A DNA stretch of 64,000 nucleotides from Dyadobacter endophyticus (GCF_014641595.1 NZ_BMIA01000004.1:62001-126000), one strand, 5' to 3'. Counted from the stretch's first letter, positions 1 to 9,338 are shown. Notes: generated by a model not told the origin, from the letters alone. Numbers and translations are program-made.

Positions 1-26
1 AAGGTTCAAAGATCAGGAATATTTAA

Positions 27-64
27 TTTGGCGTGTGTACGAGCACATATATTTGATATATTTG
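27..64 (+). promoter_or_regulatory. Bacteroidota-type promoter for the first SusC gene
   Basis: A TTTG at 27-30 is followed after 17 bases by TATATTTG at 48-55, which fits the TTG-N17-23-TAnnTTTG consensus of Bacteroidota housekeeping promoters. A second TATATTTG at 57-64 gives an alternative -7 box. Transcription would start near 60-72, leaving a leader of about 100 nt before the ATG at 170. Match by eye only. Confidence 0.5.
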
Positions 65-169
65 TTTGCATCCTTTAAAGTACTTGCTATCAGTTACTTA
101 GTGGCTGTGTTCCTCTCGTGTTGGCAATGCTTTATAAAACAATCAGTAATAACCCTAAACATAGTTTAA

Positions 170-3100
170 ATGACACCTAGACTTTTATTTACACTCATTT
201 TTGTTTCACTATTTTTATCTGTACCCGGCTATTCTCAGCAGGCGACGGTTGCGTCGGGTGACGCACGCCGTGTGTCGGGAACGGTTTCAGATATAAAGGG
301 AGGTGGAATTCCCGGTGCAAATGTTTCTGTCGTAGGAACTACCACCGGCGTAATTACCGACGCAAAGGGAATGTTTTCTGTGGATGTACCCAACAGTCAG
401 GCGGTACTTCGCTTTTCATTTATTGGCTACAAGACCACCGAGGTTACCGTTGGTAATAAGAATCAGTTTAGCATCACCATGGAAGAGGATTCCAGGACAC
501 TGGACCAATTGGTAGTGGTGGGTTATGGTACACAGAAGAAAAAGGACCTGACAGGCGCCGTAAGCTCCATCGGTAATGAAAGCCTGAACCTCGGGGGTGC
601 TACTTCCAACGTAGCGCAGGCGTTTCAGGGAAGAGCGGCAGGTGTGCAGGTGAGCCAGTCCAACTCCGCTCCCGGTGGCTCGACGGTCGTCCGTGTGCGA
701 GGTGGAAATTCCATTTCCTCGACCAACGAACCGCTATATGTGGTAGACGGATTTCCTTCCGAAACTGGAAAAGAGATAAACCCGAACGATATCGATGATA
801 TTCAGATATTGAAAGACGCCTCGGCTACCGCCATATACGGGGCAAGGGGTGCGAACGGTGTTGTGATAATCACCACAAAACGAGGTAAGACGGGCAAGCC
901 TACGGTGACTTTGGATAGCTACTATGGGATTCAAAAAGTAGCCAGCTCGTATGATAAAATGACTGGTTTACAGGCCATGCAAATCACCAATGCTAAAAAT
1001 CAGGAGAGAGGTTTGCCCCCTACCTACACACCGACAGATCTGGCGAGCGGGACCAACACCGACTGGTTCAAGCTGGCCACCCGTGATGCAAAAGTACAGA
1101 GCTACAGTTTAACTGCCAGTGGTGGAAATGAGGATACCCGCGTGGCGCTTTCACTTAACTATTTCTCTCAGGACGGAGCGCTTAAAAATACCGATTATGA
1201 CCGGTATTCTATCCGCTTAAACTTGGATAAACAATTTGGTAAACGCTTTAAAATGGGCGCGAATATGTACGGGGCGCATACTTTCTCTATGTACAAAAAT
1301 TATGACGGTAACATTCAGCCATCCAATGTGATGTATGGAATCCTGTCTGCTTCGCCCGCAATAGCTGCCTACAATGCTGACGGGACATACGCTAGATTTC
1401 AGGGCCGCGATAACTCCATTGCTTGGTTGCTGGAACCCGTCAACCACCTTTATGGCAACAAGATCAATATCAACACATTTATAGAATATCAGTTTACCGA
1501 TGCATTATCCTTCAAGGTGAATGCCGGTACGGAATACAACGCATCGAAGGAAGGCACTTATTTGCCGCGTACCCTTGTAGATGGGGAAAAAGTAAGGGGC
1601 CGTGCGACGGTCCAGGAAAATACGGCTGCCCGAAATCTTGTAGAAGGTTATTTTACCTATGTCAAAACCTTCGGGGCCCATTTTATTAATGCTGTTGCAG
1701 GAGTATCGATGCAAGACGATATCGTCGAAAACCATTTTTCGGCTGTTCAAAATTTTAGTACAGATGCGTTTCTTTACAATAATCTTGGAGCCGGTACGCA
1801 ACGCGTGCTCTCAACAAGCTCCAAAACAAATACTAAAATTGCTTCCGCCTACGGACGTATTAACTACGCATTTAAAGATAAATACCTGGCCACCTTTACT
1901 ATCCGGAGAGACGGATCGTCCCGCTTCGGACCAAACAACCGCTACGGTTACTTCCCATCCGGTTCAGTCGCCTGGCGTCTCGGTGATGAAGATTTCGTAA
2001 AGAATCTGAATGTGTTCTCTGACTTAAAACTAAGAGCGAGCTACGGGGTCACAGGTAACGACCGCATCGGGGATTACGCGTACATGACTACGTTTTCCCC
2101 CGTTAACGTAACATTGGACGGTAATAATTCTTACGGCGGAACAGCCGCCAGTCGTTTGCCCAACCCTGACCTTAAATGGGAAAGTACAGCCCAGCTTGAC
2201 ATTGGTGCGGATGTTGCCTTCGGTAATGGGCGTATTTCTGCAACTTTCGACTACTATCGTAAAAAAACGAAGGACCTGCTGTTGAATATTCCGGTTGGCG
2301 ACTGGTGGGGTTTCACTACCCAGATCGTGAACGCAGGTTCTATTCAAAACAGTGGTCTTGAACTTTCTCTTAATACCCAAAATATTGCAAAAGGGAGTTT
2401 CAGATGGAAATCTTCGTTCAATATCGGCTACAACAAGCAAAAAGTACTGAATCTGGGTGGTCGTCCGTATATTATCACCCAAACAGCCAATCCTTACGGT
2501 GGTAGGGCTATTGACTTCACCAAACTGGAAAAGGGCCAGGAACTCAGCAGCTTTTTCGGATATAAGTACGCGGGGGTGATCAAAACAGGCGAAACCTATA
2601 CGCCGCAACCCGGCGCACCAGCCGGCAGCCCGAAATATGTGGACGTCAACAATGATGGCAAACTCGATGCAAATGATCGCGCTTACCTCGGGAATGCTAA
2701 CCCACATTATATTTATGGTATTGGAAATGAGTTCAGATATAAAAATTTCGATCTGAATATATTCATGCAAGGTGCCCTGGGTTACAGTCTTTTCAACGGT
2801 AACGGATTAGTTCTTGAATCCGGTTATGGAACGGCCGCTTTAAACAGATGGACGCCGGACAACCAGAACACGGACATTCCACGCGATGGCTATGCAACCA
2901 CTTCATATGGAAGCTATATCAATGACCGCTTTGTAGAGGATGCTTCGTTCCTGCGTTGCAAAATGATCACTTTGGGTTATAATCTCCCGATTGGCACAGC
3001 TAAAAAACTCAATGTAAGAGTGTACGGAACTATTCAAAATCTCTTCACCATAACCAATTATACCGGAACCGACCCAGAATCAAACACCAGGGCTTCCAAT

Positions 3101-3235
3101 TCAGGTACGGCAGCCATTGGAGGAACTCCTCCCTCTGCGGTCTCAACCGCTGCTATCAACCTTGCTTCTGGGCTGGATTATACGGCGTTCCCTTCTTACC
3201 GTTCCTATACCCTTGGTTTAAAAATTAACTTTTAA
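170..3235 (+). CDS. SusC/RagA-family TonB-dependent outer-membrane receptor
   Basis: Outer-membrane active-transport channel of 1,021 residues for an oligosaccharide or other large ligand, energised by TonB and working with the SusD lipoprotein encoded next. Visible: signal peptide (residues 1-22, ending GYSQ), a carboxypeptidase-D-like regulatory domain (about 35-110), the VVVGYGTQKKKD segment that follows it, a plug domain carrying the SusC signature DASATAIYGARGANGVVIITTK, a long beta-barrel and a C-terminal aromatic ending (LKINF). There is no N-terminal STN domain, so it is not expected to signal to a FecR anti-sigma factor, and no sigma/anti-sigma pair adjoins it. Ten bases separate it from the SusD gene. 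The substrate cannot be told from sequence; no glycosidase follows directly. Confidence 0.95.
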   Translation: MTPRLLFTLIFVSLFLSVPGYSQQATVASGDARRVSGTVSDIKGGGIPGANVSVVGTTTGVITDAKGMFSVDVPNSQAVLRFSFIGYKTTEVTVGNKNQFSITMEEDSRTLDQLVVVGYGTQKKKDLTGAVSSIGNESLNLGGATSNVAQAFQGRAAGVQVSQSNSAPGGSTVVRVRGGNSISSTNEPLYVVDGFPSETGKEINPNDIDDIQILKDASATAIYGARGANGVVIITTKRGKTGKPTVTLDSYYGIQKVASSYDKMTGLQAMQITNAKNQERGLPPTYTPTDLASGTNTDWFKLATRDAKVQSYSLTASGGNEDTRVALSLNYFSQDGALKNTDYDRYSIRLNLDKQFGKRFKMGANMYGAHTFSMYKNYDGNIQPSNVMYGILSASPAIAAYNADGTYARFQGRDNSIAWLLEPVNHLYGNKININTFIEYQFTDALSFKVNAGTEYNASKEGTYLPRTLVDGEKVRGRATVQENTAARNLVEGYFTYVKTFGAHFINAVAGVSMQDDIVENHFSAVQNFSTDAFLYNNLGAGTQRVLSTSSKTNTKIASAYGRINYAFKDKYLATFTIRRDGSSRFGPNNRYGYFPSGSVAWRLGDEDFVKNLNVFSDLKLRASYGVTGNDRIGDYAYMTTFSPVNVTLDGNNSYGGTAASRLPNPDLKWESTAQLDIGADVAFGNGRISATFDYYRKKTKDLLLNIPVGDWWGFTTQIVNAGSIQNSGLELSLNTQNIAKGSFRWKSSFNIGYNKQKVLNLGGRPYIITQTANPYGGRAIDFTKLEKGQELSSFFGYKYAGVIKTGETYTPQPGAPAGSPKYVDVNNDGKLDANDRAYLGNANPHYIYGIGNEFRYKNFDLNIFMQGALGYSLFNGNGLVLESGYGTAALNRWTPDNQNTDIPRDGYATTSYGSYINDRFVEDASFLRCKMITLGYNLPIGTAKKLNVRVYGTIQNLFTITNYTGTDPESNTRASNSGTAAIGGTPPSAVSTAAINLASGLDYTAFPSYRSYTLGLKINF

Positions 3236-3245
3236 TATTCTGACA

Positions 3246-4775
3246 ATGAAATATATATCAATCATATCGCTGCTCCTATTGTGCCTTGCAGTATCCTGTG
3301 AAGGGCTGATTGAACCCAAAGTGTATAGCATCCTCACCGACGCCAACGCTTTCCAATCGAAAGACGATGCCATTGCGGCAGTCAATGCAGCGTATTCGAG
3401 GCTGAAACAGCCCAGCGGAACGAATGATTCGTGGATGTATTATGCTGGTTTTCAGGTAACGATTACTGACCTCACAACCGATGTCGGGCACGCAGCGTCT
3501 GGCGGAGACGTTGGCCTCATGTCCGAGTCCAACTGGGGGCCGGGCAATACCTACCTGGCTTATGCCTGGCAACACCAGTTTAAGCTCGTTTCCGACGTAA
3601 ATAATGCGCTTTATTATATCCCGAAAATCGCTTCATTGAAGGATGCCGAAAAGACGCAATTTCTAAGCGAGCTAAAATTCTTGCGGTCGCTAGGATATTT
3701 TGACTTGACAAATGCATTCGGTCCCGTGCCTTTGATGACGGAAGATTCCGTAGCCAAAAGCGTACAAAGTCCCGACTATGGAGCTCATACCCCCCCAACG
3801 GAATTATCAAAAATCAACGAACAGGTCATAGCCGACCTGGAATATGCCGCAAAAAATTTACCGGCGAATTACAGAAGCAACGCGATTTACCCAACCAATG
3901 ATGTTGGCAGAGCCACAAAGGGTTCGGCGCTGGCATTACTTTGCAAATTGTATATGCGTGAAAAACAGTGGCAAAAAGTGGTTGAGGTTTCCCAGCAGAT
4001 CATGGACCTGAAACAGTACGCTCTTTACCCTACCTATTCGGGACTTTTTGAAGAAAATAACAAATGGTGTTCCGAAAATATTTTTAGCGCGCTGTCCAAC
4101 AATCTCGTGGATGGCACCGAAATGATGAACCATTTTGGGCCCATCAACAATAAGCAGGTAACCGACAGGTGGCAGTATTTCGCGATCACGTGGTATTTCT
4201 GGAATACATTTGAAAAGAATGACGATCGTCGCGAAATGTTCTTTTATGACTATATCGGCAGTGACGGCCTGCATTATGTACAACCTCCCGCCGGGCAAAC
4301 CAACCCACCCGCCGGTTATTATTATCTGCCGAACGTGGCGTCGAAAAAATATGCGGACCCCAAAGGGTCAACCACTTACCTGGACGGGCATGTATTCCCG
4401 ATCATCCGTTATGCGGATATCCTGATGTCCCGCGCCGAAGCTTTGAATGAGTTGAATGGACCCAATGCGGAAAGTATTCAGTTGATCAATCAGGTAAAAG
4501 CACGCTCGAAAGCGACATTGCTGGGCGCTGCCGGTACATTCACGAAAGACGGATTGCGTGATCAGATCCTGAAAGAGCGTGGCTGGGAGTTCTTCTTCGA
4601 ATGCAAACGGCGCGAGGATTTGATCCGTATGGGGAAATATCAATCAGTGGTGAACACCTATCTCTCCTCCATCGGAAAGGCTCCACGTATTGATATCAAC
4701 AAGCATAAGTATTTTCCCTATCCACAAACACAGGTAGACCTCAACCCAAGCCTAAGCAATAGCGACAGGCAATAA
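3246..4775 (+). CDS. SusD/RagB-family surface lipoprotein
   Basis: Surface-exposed, substrate-binding lid of the SusC transporter encoded just upstream. The 509-residue protein starts with a lipoprotein signal peptide whose lipobox LAVSC puts the lipidated cysteine at residue 18. The rest has the family pattern: an N-terminal SusD-like region rich in helical TPR-like segments (FLSELKFLRSLGYFDLTNAFGPVP and the KGSALALLCKLYMREKQW segment) and a C-terminal RagB/SusD region with the YADILMSRAEALNEL and ERGWEFFFECKRREDLIRMGKY hallmarks. It ends in the typical DLNPSLSN-type motif. Length is normal for the family. Co-transcription with the SusC gene is inferred from the 10-base spacing. Confidence 0.95.
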   Translation: MKYISIISLLLLCLAVSCEGLIEPKVYSILTDANAFQSKDDAIAAVNAAYSRLKQPSGTNDSWMYYAGFQVTITDLTTDVGHAASGGDVGLMSESNWGPGNTYLAYAWQHQFKLVSDVNNALYYIPKIASLKDAEKTQFLSELKFLRSLGYFDLTNAFGPVPLMTEDSVAKSVQSPDYGAHTPPTELSKINEQVIADLEYAAKNLPANYRSNAIYPTNDVGRATKGSALALLCKLYMREKQWQKVVEVSQQIMDLKQYALYPTYSGLFEENNKWCSENIFSALSNNLVDGTEMMNHFGPINNKQVTDRWQYFAITWYFWNTFEKNDDRREMFFYDYIGSDGLHYVQPPAGQTNPPAGYYYLPNVASKKYADPKGSTTYLDGHVFPIIRYADILMSRAEALNELNGPNAESIQLINQVKARSKATLLGAAGTFTKDGLRDQILKERGWEFFFECKRREDLIRMGKYQSVVNTYLSSIGKAPRIDINKHKYFPYPQTQVDLNPSLSNSDRQ

Positions 4776-4785
4776 CCCTTCAACC

Positions 4786-4858
4786 GCAGCGGCGGCCGCT
4801 GCGCTCAGGGTGACAAAAGATTGTCATGCTGAGCGCAGGGGGGCGCCCGGCGGTCGAA
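4786..4858. repeat. Intergenic inverted-repeat element
   Basis: Two nested inverted repeats lie between the SusD gene and the sulfotransferase gene. GCAGCGGC/GCCGCTGC pair around one base at 4786-4802. A 17-base arm at 4799-4815 pairs with 4822-4838 (15 of 17 positions) across a 6-base loop, with arm sequence TGTCATGCTGAGCGCAG, followed by GGTCGAAGCAC. This wording resembles short dispersed intergenic repeats I know from Bacteroidota genomes. It may also end transcription of the SusCD operon. No second copy was noticed in this window. Confidence 0.5.
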
Positions 4859-4899
4859 GCACTTTACTATATTTACGCAGACCCACGTCTCTCTTATTT

Positions 4900-6300
4900 A
4901 TGAAATGCATTTTCCTCAACTTTCTGATTTTCCTGGCTGGAATGTTCCTGACAGGTTGTGGTGGCTCGGGTATTGAAACGATCAGCCTGAGCGCGCCCGG
5001 CAGAAATACATTGAAAGTGAAAATTGATGTAAAAACAACTCATAAAAACAGTCTTCGCATCAACTATTGGACAAAAAGCGACTCGCTTACCAAATACACC
5101 ACACCAAGTTCTCCCGAAGGTACTGAGCACGCCCTTGTACTTACCAATCTCCGTCCCAGCTCACAATACCTTTATCAGATCATCTCGACAAACGGGGGAG
5201 CGGAAACCAGCAGTAAAGTATACGATTTCAAAACGCCCGGTTATCCTGTCTGGATTCAGGATTTCTTCTGGGTGATCGCGCCCGATCCGGCGGTGTTACC
5301 ACAGACATTCAAAGAAGGTTTTGTGCTCATCGCCCGCCGGGAAACCCCGGGGATTATTTTTATGCTGGATTCAAAGGGTGAGATCCGCTGGTATCATCAG
5401 GTGAACGGTACCGGATTTAAAACCACACATTTTACACACAACAAAACCATTTTATCCATTCTCGGAACCGAGGAATATCCGACGAGCTATGGAAATGAAA
5501 TTCTCGAACTATCCATGACCGGCGATACGCTGCTGCATCTCAAAAAAGGTGAAGGCGATTTCAGAGAAACGGTACACCACGAAATTATCCTGAACCCGAA
5601 AAGTGAAATAGTAACGTTGAGCGTGCAGACGAGGATCATGGACCTTACCAGCGTGGGTGGGACGGCAAAAGACACTGTCAAAAGTGACGGAATCATTGTA
5701 CTCGACAGAAAAGGGAAAAAAGTATGGAGCTGGTCGGTTTTTGACGTACTCGATCCATTGAAAGATCCGAAGATCATGCAGGAGAAGAAAGACTGGATGC
5801 ATGCCAACAGCGTCAACTTCGATACCGACGGCAATTATCTGGTTTCATTTTACAACAATGGGCAGGTCTGGAAAATCGATGCCAAAACCGGGAAGGTAAT
5901 CTGGAAATTTGGCAAGAAAGGCGATTTTGTGATCCCCGAGGAAGGTATTTTCGACCAGGGCCATGCGGTACATAAAAACGCAGAAGGAGATCTGATGCTT
6001 TTTGATAACGGTACCAGCCGCGAACAAACGCGTACGTTGACATTTAGACTCGACGAAAAAAGCAAAACAGCAGCCGTTACCCGACAAATCATTTTACCCA
6101 AAGAAATTTATACCGCCAGAATGGGCAGCGCTTATTTGGTAACAGGCGAAACCATCCTGCAATGCAGCTCCAAAACCAACACAGTAGTACTTACAAACAG
6201 AGAAGGACGGTTTTTGTGGATGCTCAAAAGCAGGATCATGCCTTATCGCGCCGAGTTTATCCCGGGCAATCTGGTTGCTCCCTATCTTGTGAACAAATAG
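4900..6300 (+). CDS. Aryl-sulfate sulfotransferase (ASST family) lipoprotein
   Basis: Predicted PAPS-independent arylsulfotransferase, a periplasmic beta-propeller family that moves sulfate from a phenolic sulfate ester to another phenol through a sulfo-histidine. The 466-residue protein starts at 4900, where a lipoprotein signal begins (MKCIFLNF, lipobox LTGC). An in-frame ATG-free extension back to 4810 would run through the upstream repeat and is rejected. An FN3-like N-domain (about 30-110) precedes the propeller. Candidate active-site histidines are HH at 226-227, H301 in the H-x-N motif MHAN, and H355 in QGHAVHKN. The arginine known after the H-x-N motif in E. coli ASST is not obvious here: the segment reads SFYNNGQVWKI. 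First gene of a five-gene operon; the next ATG lies 3 bases past the stop. Confidence 0.85.
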   Translation: MKCIFLNFLIFLAGMFLTGCGGSGIETISLSAPGRNTLKVKIDVKTTHKNSLRINYWTKSDSLTKYTTPSSPEGTEHALVLTNLRPSSQYLYQIISTNGGAETSSKVYDFKTPGYPVWIQDFFWVIAPDPAVLPQTFKEGFVLIARRETPGIIFMLDSKGEIRWYHQVNGTGFKTTHFTHNKTILSILGTEEYPTSYGNEILELSMTGDTLLHLKKGEGDFRETVHHEIILNPKSEIVTLSVQTRIMDLTSVGGTAKDTVKSDGIIVLDRKGKKVWSWSVFDVLDPLKDPKIMQEKKDWMHANSVNFDTDGNYLVSFYNNGQVWKIDAKTGKVIWKFGKKGDFVIPEEGIFDQGHAVHKNAEGDLMLFDNGTSREQTRTLTFRLDEKSKTAAVTRQIILPKEIYTARMGSAYLVTGETILQCSSKTNTVVLTNREGRFLWMLKSRIMPYRAEFIPGNLVAPYLVNK

Positions 6301-6303
6301 CCT

Positions 6304-7506
6304 ATGAAACCCAGCCTGATTTACCTTTTCCTGACATTCCTGAGGATAGGTGCGACGTCGTGGGGTGGATTTATGGCGCTCATTTCCATGATCCAGAAAA
6401 GAGTGGTAGAGAAAGACGGGCAGATTGAAAATGAGACTATCCTGGAAGGCATATCGCTGGCGTCGGTACTTCCCGGTCCAATGGCCGTAAATGTAGTATC
6501 ATTTGTAGGCTACAAACTTGGCGGTGTTAAAGGCGCATTGATAAGCATCTTTGGAGTGCTGCTTCCCTCTTTTGTGCTCATGCTGGTGCTTTCTCATTTG
6601 TATTTAGCGTTTGGAGATATCCCGGCCATGAATCATTTTTTCGCGGGAATCCTTCCGGCTGTTGCGGCCGTGATTATCAGCGTTGCCGTTAGCATGGGTG
6701 AGAAAAGTATTAAAGGCTGGCCCCAGATATTGATTGCCATTGCCTCCGCATCGATTGCAGCATTTTCGAAGTCCTACCTTACCACTTTGGCGGTGTTGGT
6801 AGTGAGCGGTGTGATTGGTTATTTTTACTACGGACAAGCACCACCAGTGAAGACCATTCAGGCAAAAAAGAAAAAACAGCAGGAAACTCAGACTACTGAA
6901 ACCCCGGGAAGAGCTATCGTCTATTCCATTATTCTCGTTACAGTGATTGCGGCACTCGTTTACTTTTACGAAGGACAAAACGTGATCGTCAATCTGCACC
7001 GGCAAATATTACTGACGTTCTCGACGATGAGCCTGACCCAGTTCGGCGGCGGCTACGTGATCATACCAACGATGCAGAAAGTGATAGTCGATGGCATGAA
7101 ATGGCTTACCAACAAAGAGTTTGTGGATGCCATTGCCATGGGACAAATTACGCCCGGCCCGATCTTTATCAGCGCAACTTTTATCGGATACAAGCTCTCG
7201 GGATTTTGGGGCGCATTGAACGCAACCTTGTCGATTTTCCTTCCAACGGCGATCCTGACGATTATTTGTACCCGTTTTTTTAATCAGATCAGCAAATCGG
7301 CTGCATTGATTGCGGTTTTCAAAGGTTTGCGCCCGGCTATCATCGGGATGATCGTCTCCGCGGCTTATACGATGATGGCTAATAGCGGATTTACAGTTTT
7401 TACGGTGGTTGTTTTTGTCGTGGCCCAGCTTCTGGTTATGCGCTTTAAGGTAGATCCGGTGTACCTCATACCCGCAGCTGGAATTGCAGGATTATTGATT
7501 TTATAG
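6304..7506 (+). CDS. chrA: ChrA/CHR-family anion transporter (chromate transporter family)
   Basis: Integral membrane protein of 400 residues with the two-half architecture of long CHR-family transporters. Each half carries the conserved PGP motif, SVLPGPMAVN at residues 57-59 and GQITPGPIFIS near 284-286. Each also has a glycine-rich helix start, ATSWGGFMALI in the first half and TQFGGGYVIIP in the second. A charged lysine-rich linker (KKKKQQ) joins the halves. Characterised members export chromate, a structural analogue of sulfate. Its place inside an operon of sulfate-group enzymes, 3 bases after the ASST gene and 2 bases before a sulfotransferase gene, suggests sulfate or an organosulfate as an alternative cargo. 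That is an inference from context. Confidence 0.85.
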   Translation: MKPSLIYLFLTFLRIGATSWGGFMALISMIQKRVVEKDGQIENETILEGISLASVLPGPMAVNVVSFVGYKLGGVKGALISIFGVLLPSFVLMLVLSHLYLAFGDIPAMNHFFAGILPAVAAVIISVAVSMGEKSIKGWPQILIAIASASIAAFSKSYLTTLAVLVVSGVIGYFYYGQAPPVKTIQAKKKKQQETQTTETPGRAIVYSIILVTVIAALVYFYEGQNVIVNLHRQILLTFSTMSLTQFGGGYVIIPTMQKVIVDGMKWLTNKEFVDAIAMGQITPGPIFISATFIGYKLSGFWGALNATLSIFLPTAILTIICTRFFNQISKSAALIAVFKGLRPAIIGMIVSAAYTMMANSGFTVFTVVVFVVAQLLVMRFKVDPVYLIPAAGIAGLLIL

Positions 7507-7508
7507 CT

Positions 7509-8516
7509 ATGGTTTGTGTTCAAATGATAGGGACCCAGCGGTCGGGTTCCAACCTGTTACGATTGATGTTAAATCAGCTGAAAGGAGTTTCCGCACCGCA
7601 TCCGCCCCATATCCTGGAAAGGTTTATGCCTTTGCTCCCGGCATATGGCGATTTGGAAAACCCGGAGAATTTCGCCCGGTTGGTTGAAGATGTTTGTCTT
7701 CTGGTAGAATATAATCCCGTGCCCTGGCCAGGCATTCTCCTGGACCGGAAAGCGATTATTGAAAGAGTCGAACGTCCCACACTTCCCGAAATAACGCGGA
7801 TCATTTATGAAATGAAGGCTGAGCATGAAGGTGCGGCGATCTGGATGTGCAAAAGCATGGCAAACATCCGGTACGCCGAAGAACTTGAAAAATATACCGA
7901 AAAGCCGCTGTATTTACATTTGTTCAGAGATGGGAGAGATGTAGCGTTGTCTTTTAAAAAGGCGATAGTCGGGGAAAAGCACATCTACCATATTGCCCGC
8001 CAATGGAAGCAGGAACAGGAGGCATCCATTAAGTTGAGAGAATCATTGGGTGCCGGGAGAGTGATACAGGTGCGGTATGAGGATTTACTTAGCCAGCCGC
8101 AAAGGGTGTTGAGCGAATTATGTAGTTTCATCGGTGCCGAGTATTCGGATGCAGCAATGGAATATTATCAATCTGATGAGTCGAAAGAAACGGCAAACTC
8201 CGGTTTGATGTGGCAGAATGTCGTGAAGCCGGTTTTGTCGGATAATCATAACAAATTCCTGAAAGAACTGAGCGAAGAGGACATTCTGATCTTTGAGCAA
8301 GTTGCGGGAGATACCCTTGAAAAACTAGGATACAAAAAGCATTTTCCGACAGAAAAGGAACGCGATTTTAGCGAGGAGGAAATTGCTTTATTTTCAGAGA
8401 GCAACCTGAAAATGAAGCAGGAAGTCAGGCGGCAGTTAAAACCGGAAGACCTGCTAAAAAGGAAGGCGCAAGAAGAATTACTGCGCTCGGTAAGCAGCCG
8501 GATGCCCGTTTTGTAA
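7509..8516 (+). CDS. PAPS-dependent sulfotransferase
   Basis: Cytoplasmic enzyme of 335 residues predicted to transfer sulfate from PAPS to an alcohol, phenol or amine acceptor. The PAPS 5'-phosphosulfate loop is clear at residues 8-15 (GTQRSGSN) and the 3'-phosphate site at R140 to S148 (FRDGRDVALS). The C-terminal half has the family pattern RYEDLLSQPQRVLSELCSFIG. No signal peptide is present. The acceptor cannot be predicted. Downstream lie cysQ and cysC, which recycle and make the donor. That makes this gene the consumer in a small PAPS module and points to sulfated product formation rather than assimilatory sulfate reduction, for which no PAPS reductase is seen here. Confidence 0.88.
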   Translation: MVCVQMIGTQRSGSNLLRLMLNQLKGVSAPHPPHILERFMPLLPAYGDLENPENFARLVEDVCLLVEYNPVPWPGILLDRKAIIERVERPTLPEITRIIYEMKAEHEGAAIWMCKSMANIRYAEELEKYTEKPLYLHLFRDGRDVALSFKKAIVGEKHIYHIARQWKQEQEASIKLRESLGAGRVIQVRYEDLLSQPQRVLSELCSFIGAEYSDAAMEYYQSDESKETANSGLMWQNVVKPVLSDNHNKFLKELSEEDILIFEQVAGDTLEKLGYKKHFPTEKERDFSEEEIALFSESNLKMKQEVRRQLKPEDLLKRKAQEELLRSVSSRMPVL

Positions 8517-8549
8517 TGGTTAAAAGTTGGGTTTTTGACAGGGTTAATA

Positions 8550-9338
8550 ATGGATATTGATATAAACGAATTGCTGACTATTGCGAGGGAGGCCGGAGAG
8601 GCTATTCTGAGAATTTACAACGATCCTGCAAAATCAGATGCGGTAACGTATAAATCGGACCAATCGCCGCTGACACTGGCGGATGAAGCATCCAATGAGG
8701 TGATCACGAAACGACTAAAGGATTTCACACCGGACATTCCCGTTTTATCGGAGGAAGGACGGAATATTCCATTTGAAGAACGGAAGCATTGGGATTATTT
8801 CTGGTGTGTAGATCCGCTGGACGGGACGAAGGAATTTGTGAAAAGGAATGGAGAGTTCACGGTTAACATTGCATTGATCCACAAAAACAGGCCCATTTTG
8901 GGGGTGATTTTTGTGCCCGTTACCGATCTCATGTATTACGCAAGTGAAGCTGACGGCGCATGGAAAATTGATGCAAACGGCGTTAAAACTGCATTGGAAG
9001 TGGATAGAAGGGTTTCCGGCTGGACAGCAGTGGGCAGCCGTACGCACAGCGCTCCCGAAGAAGCGGAAATGCTGGCCAGATACCCGGTTGTGAAAAGCGT
9101 TTCAGTTGGAAGTTCCTTGAAATTTTGCCTGGTGGCAGAAGGAATAGCACAGATTTACTACCGGCTCGGGCCGACAATGGAATGGGATACCGCAGCCGGG
9201 CAGGCTATTTTAACGTATAGTGGGGGTAGTGTTACCACGCCGACGGGTGAACCGTTTTTGTATAATAAAGAATCACTTTTGAACGGAAGTTTCCTTTGTT
9301 TGGTCAATCAATCCGCATTTCTAAATGAGACAAAGTAA
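8550..9338 (+). CDS. cysQ: 3'(2'),5'-bisphosphate nucleotidase CysQ
   Basis: Hydrolyses 3'-phosphoadenosine 5'-phosphate (PAP), the inhibitory by-product of sulfotransferases, to AMP. The 262-residue protein has the metal-dependent inositol-monophosphatase fold. The metal site VDPLDGTKEF is at residues 87-96, preceded by an acidic SEEG motif, and the C-terminal EWDTAAGQAIL motif is present. The ATG at 8550 is preferred over an in-frame TTG at 8535, which adds five residues with no family similarity. The gene overlaps the next one (cysC) by 14 bases, indicating translational coupling. Family assignment is firm; the PAP role is supported by its sulfotransferase and APS-kinase neighbours. Confidence 0.93.
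   Translation: MDIDINELLTIAREAGEAILRIYNDPAKSDAVTYKSDQSPLTLADEASNEVITKRLKDFTPDIPVLSEEGRNIPFEERKHWDYFWCVDPLDGTKEFVKRNGEFTVNIALIHKNRPILGVIFVPVTDLMYYASEADGAWKIDANGVKTALEVDRRVSGWTAVGSRTHSAPEEAEMLARYPVVKSVSVGSSLKFCLVAEGIAQIYYRLGPTMEWDTAAGQAILTYSGGSVTTPTGEPFLYNKESLLNGSFLCLVNQSAFLNETK

Noticed and set aside
2030-2770. Long minus-strand open frame of 246 codons opposite the first SusC gene
   Set aside because: It is the antisense shadow of a clear SusC gene; composition is low in family-like motifs and no start context or similarity was recognised.
4810-4899. Extended start of the ASST gene
   Set aside because: The extra 30 residues are the translation of an inverted-repeat element; a lipoprotein signal begins at 4900.
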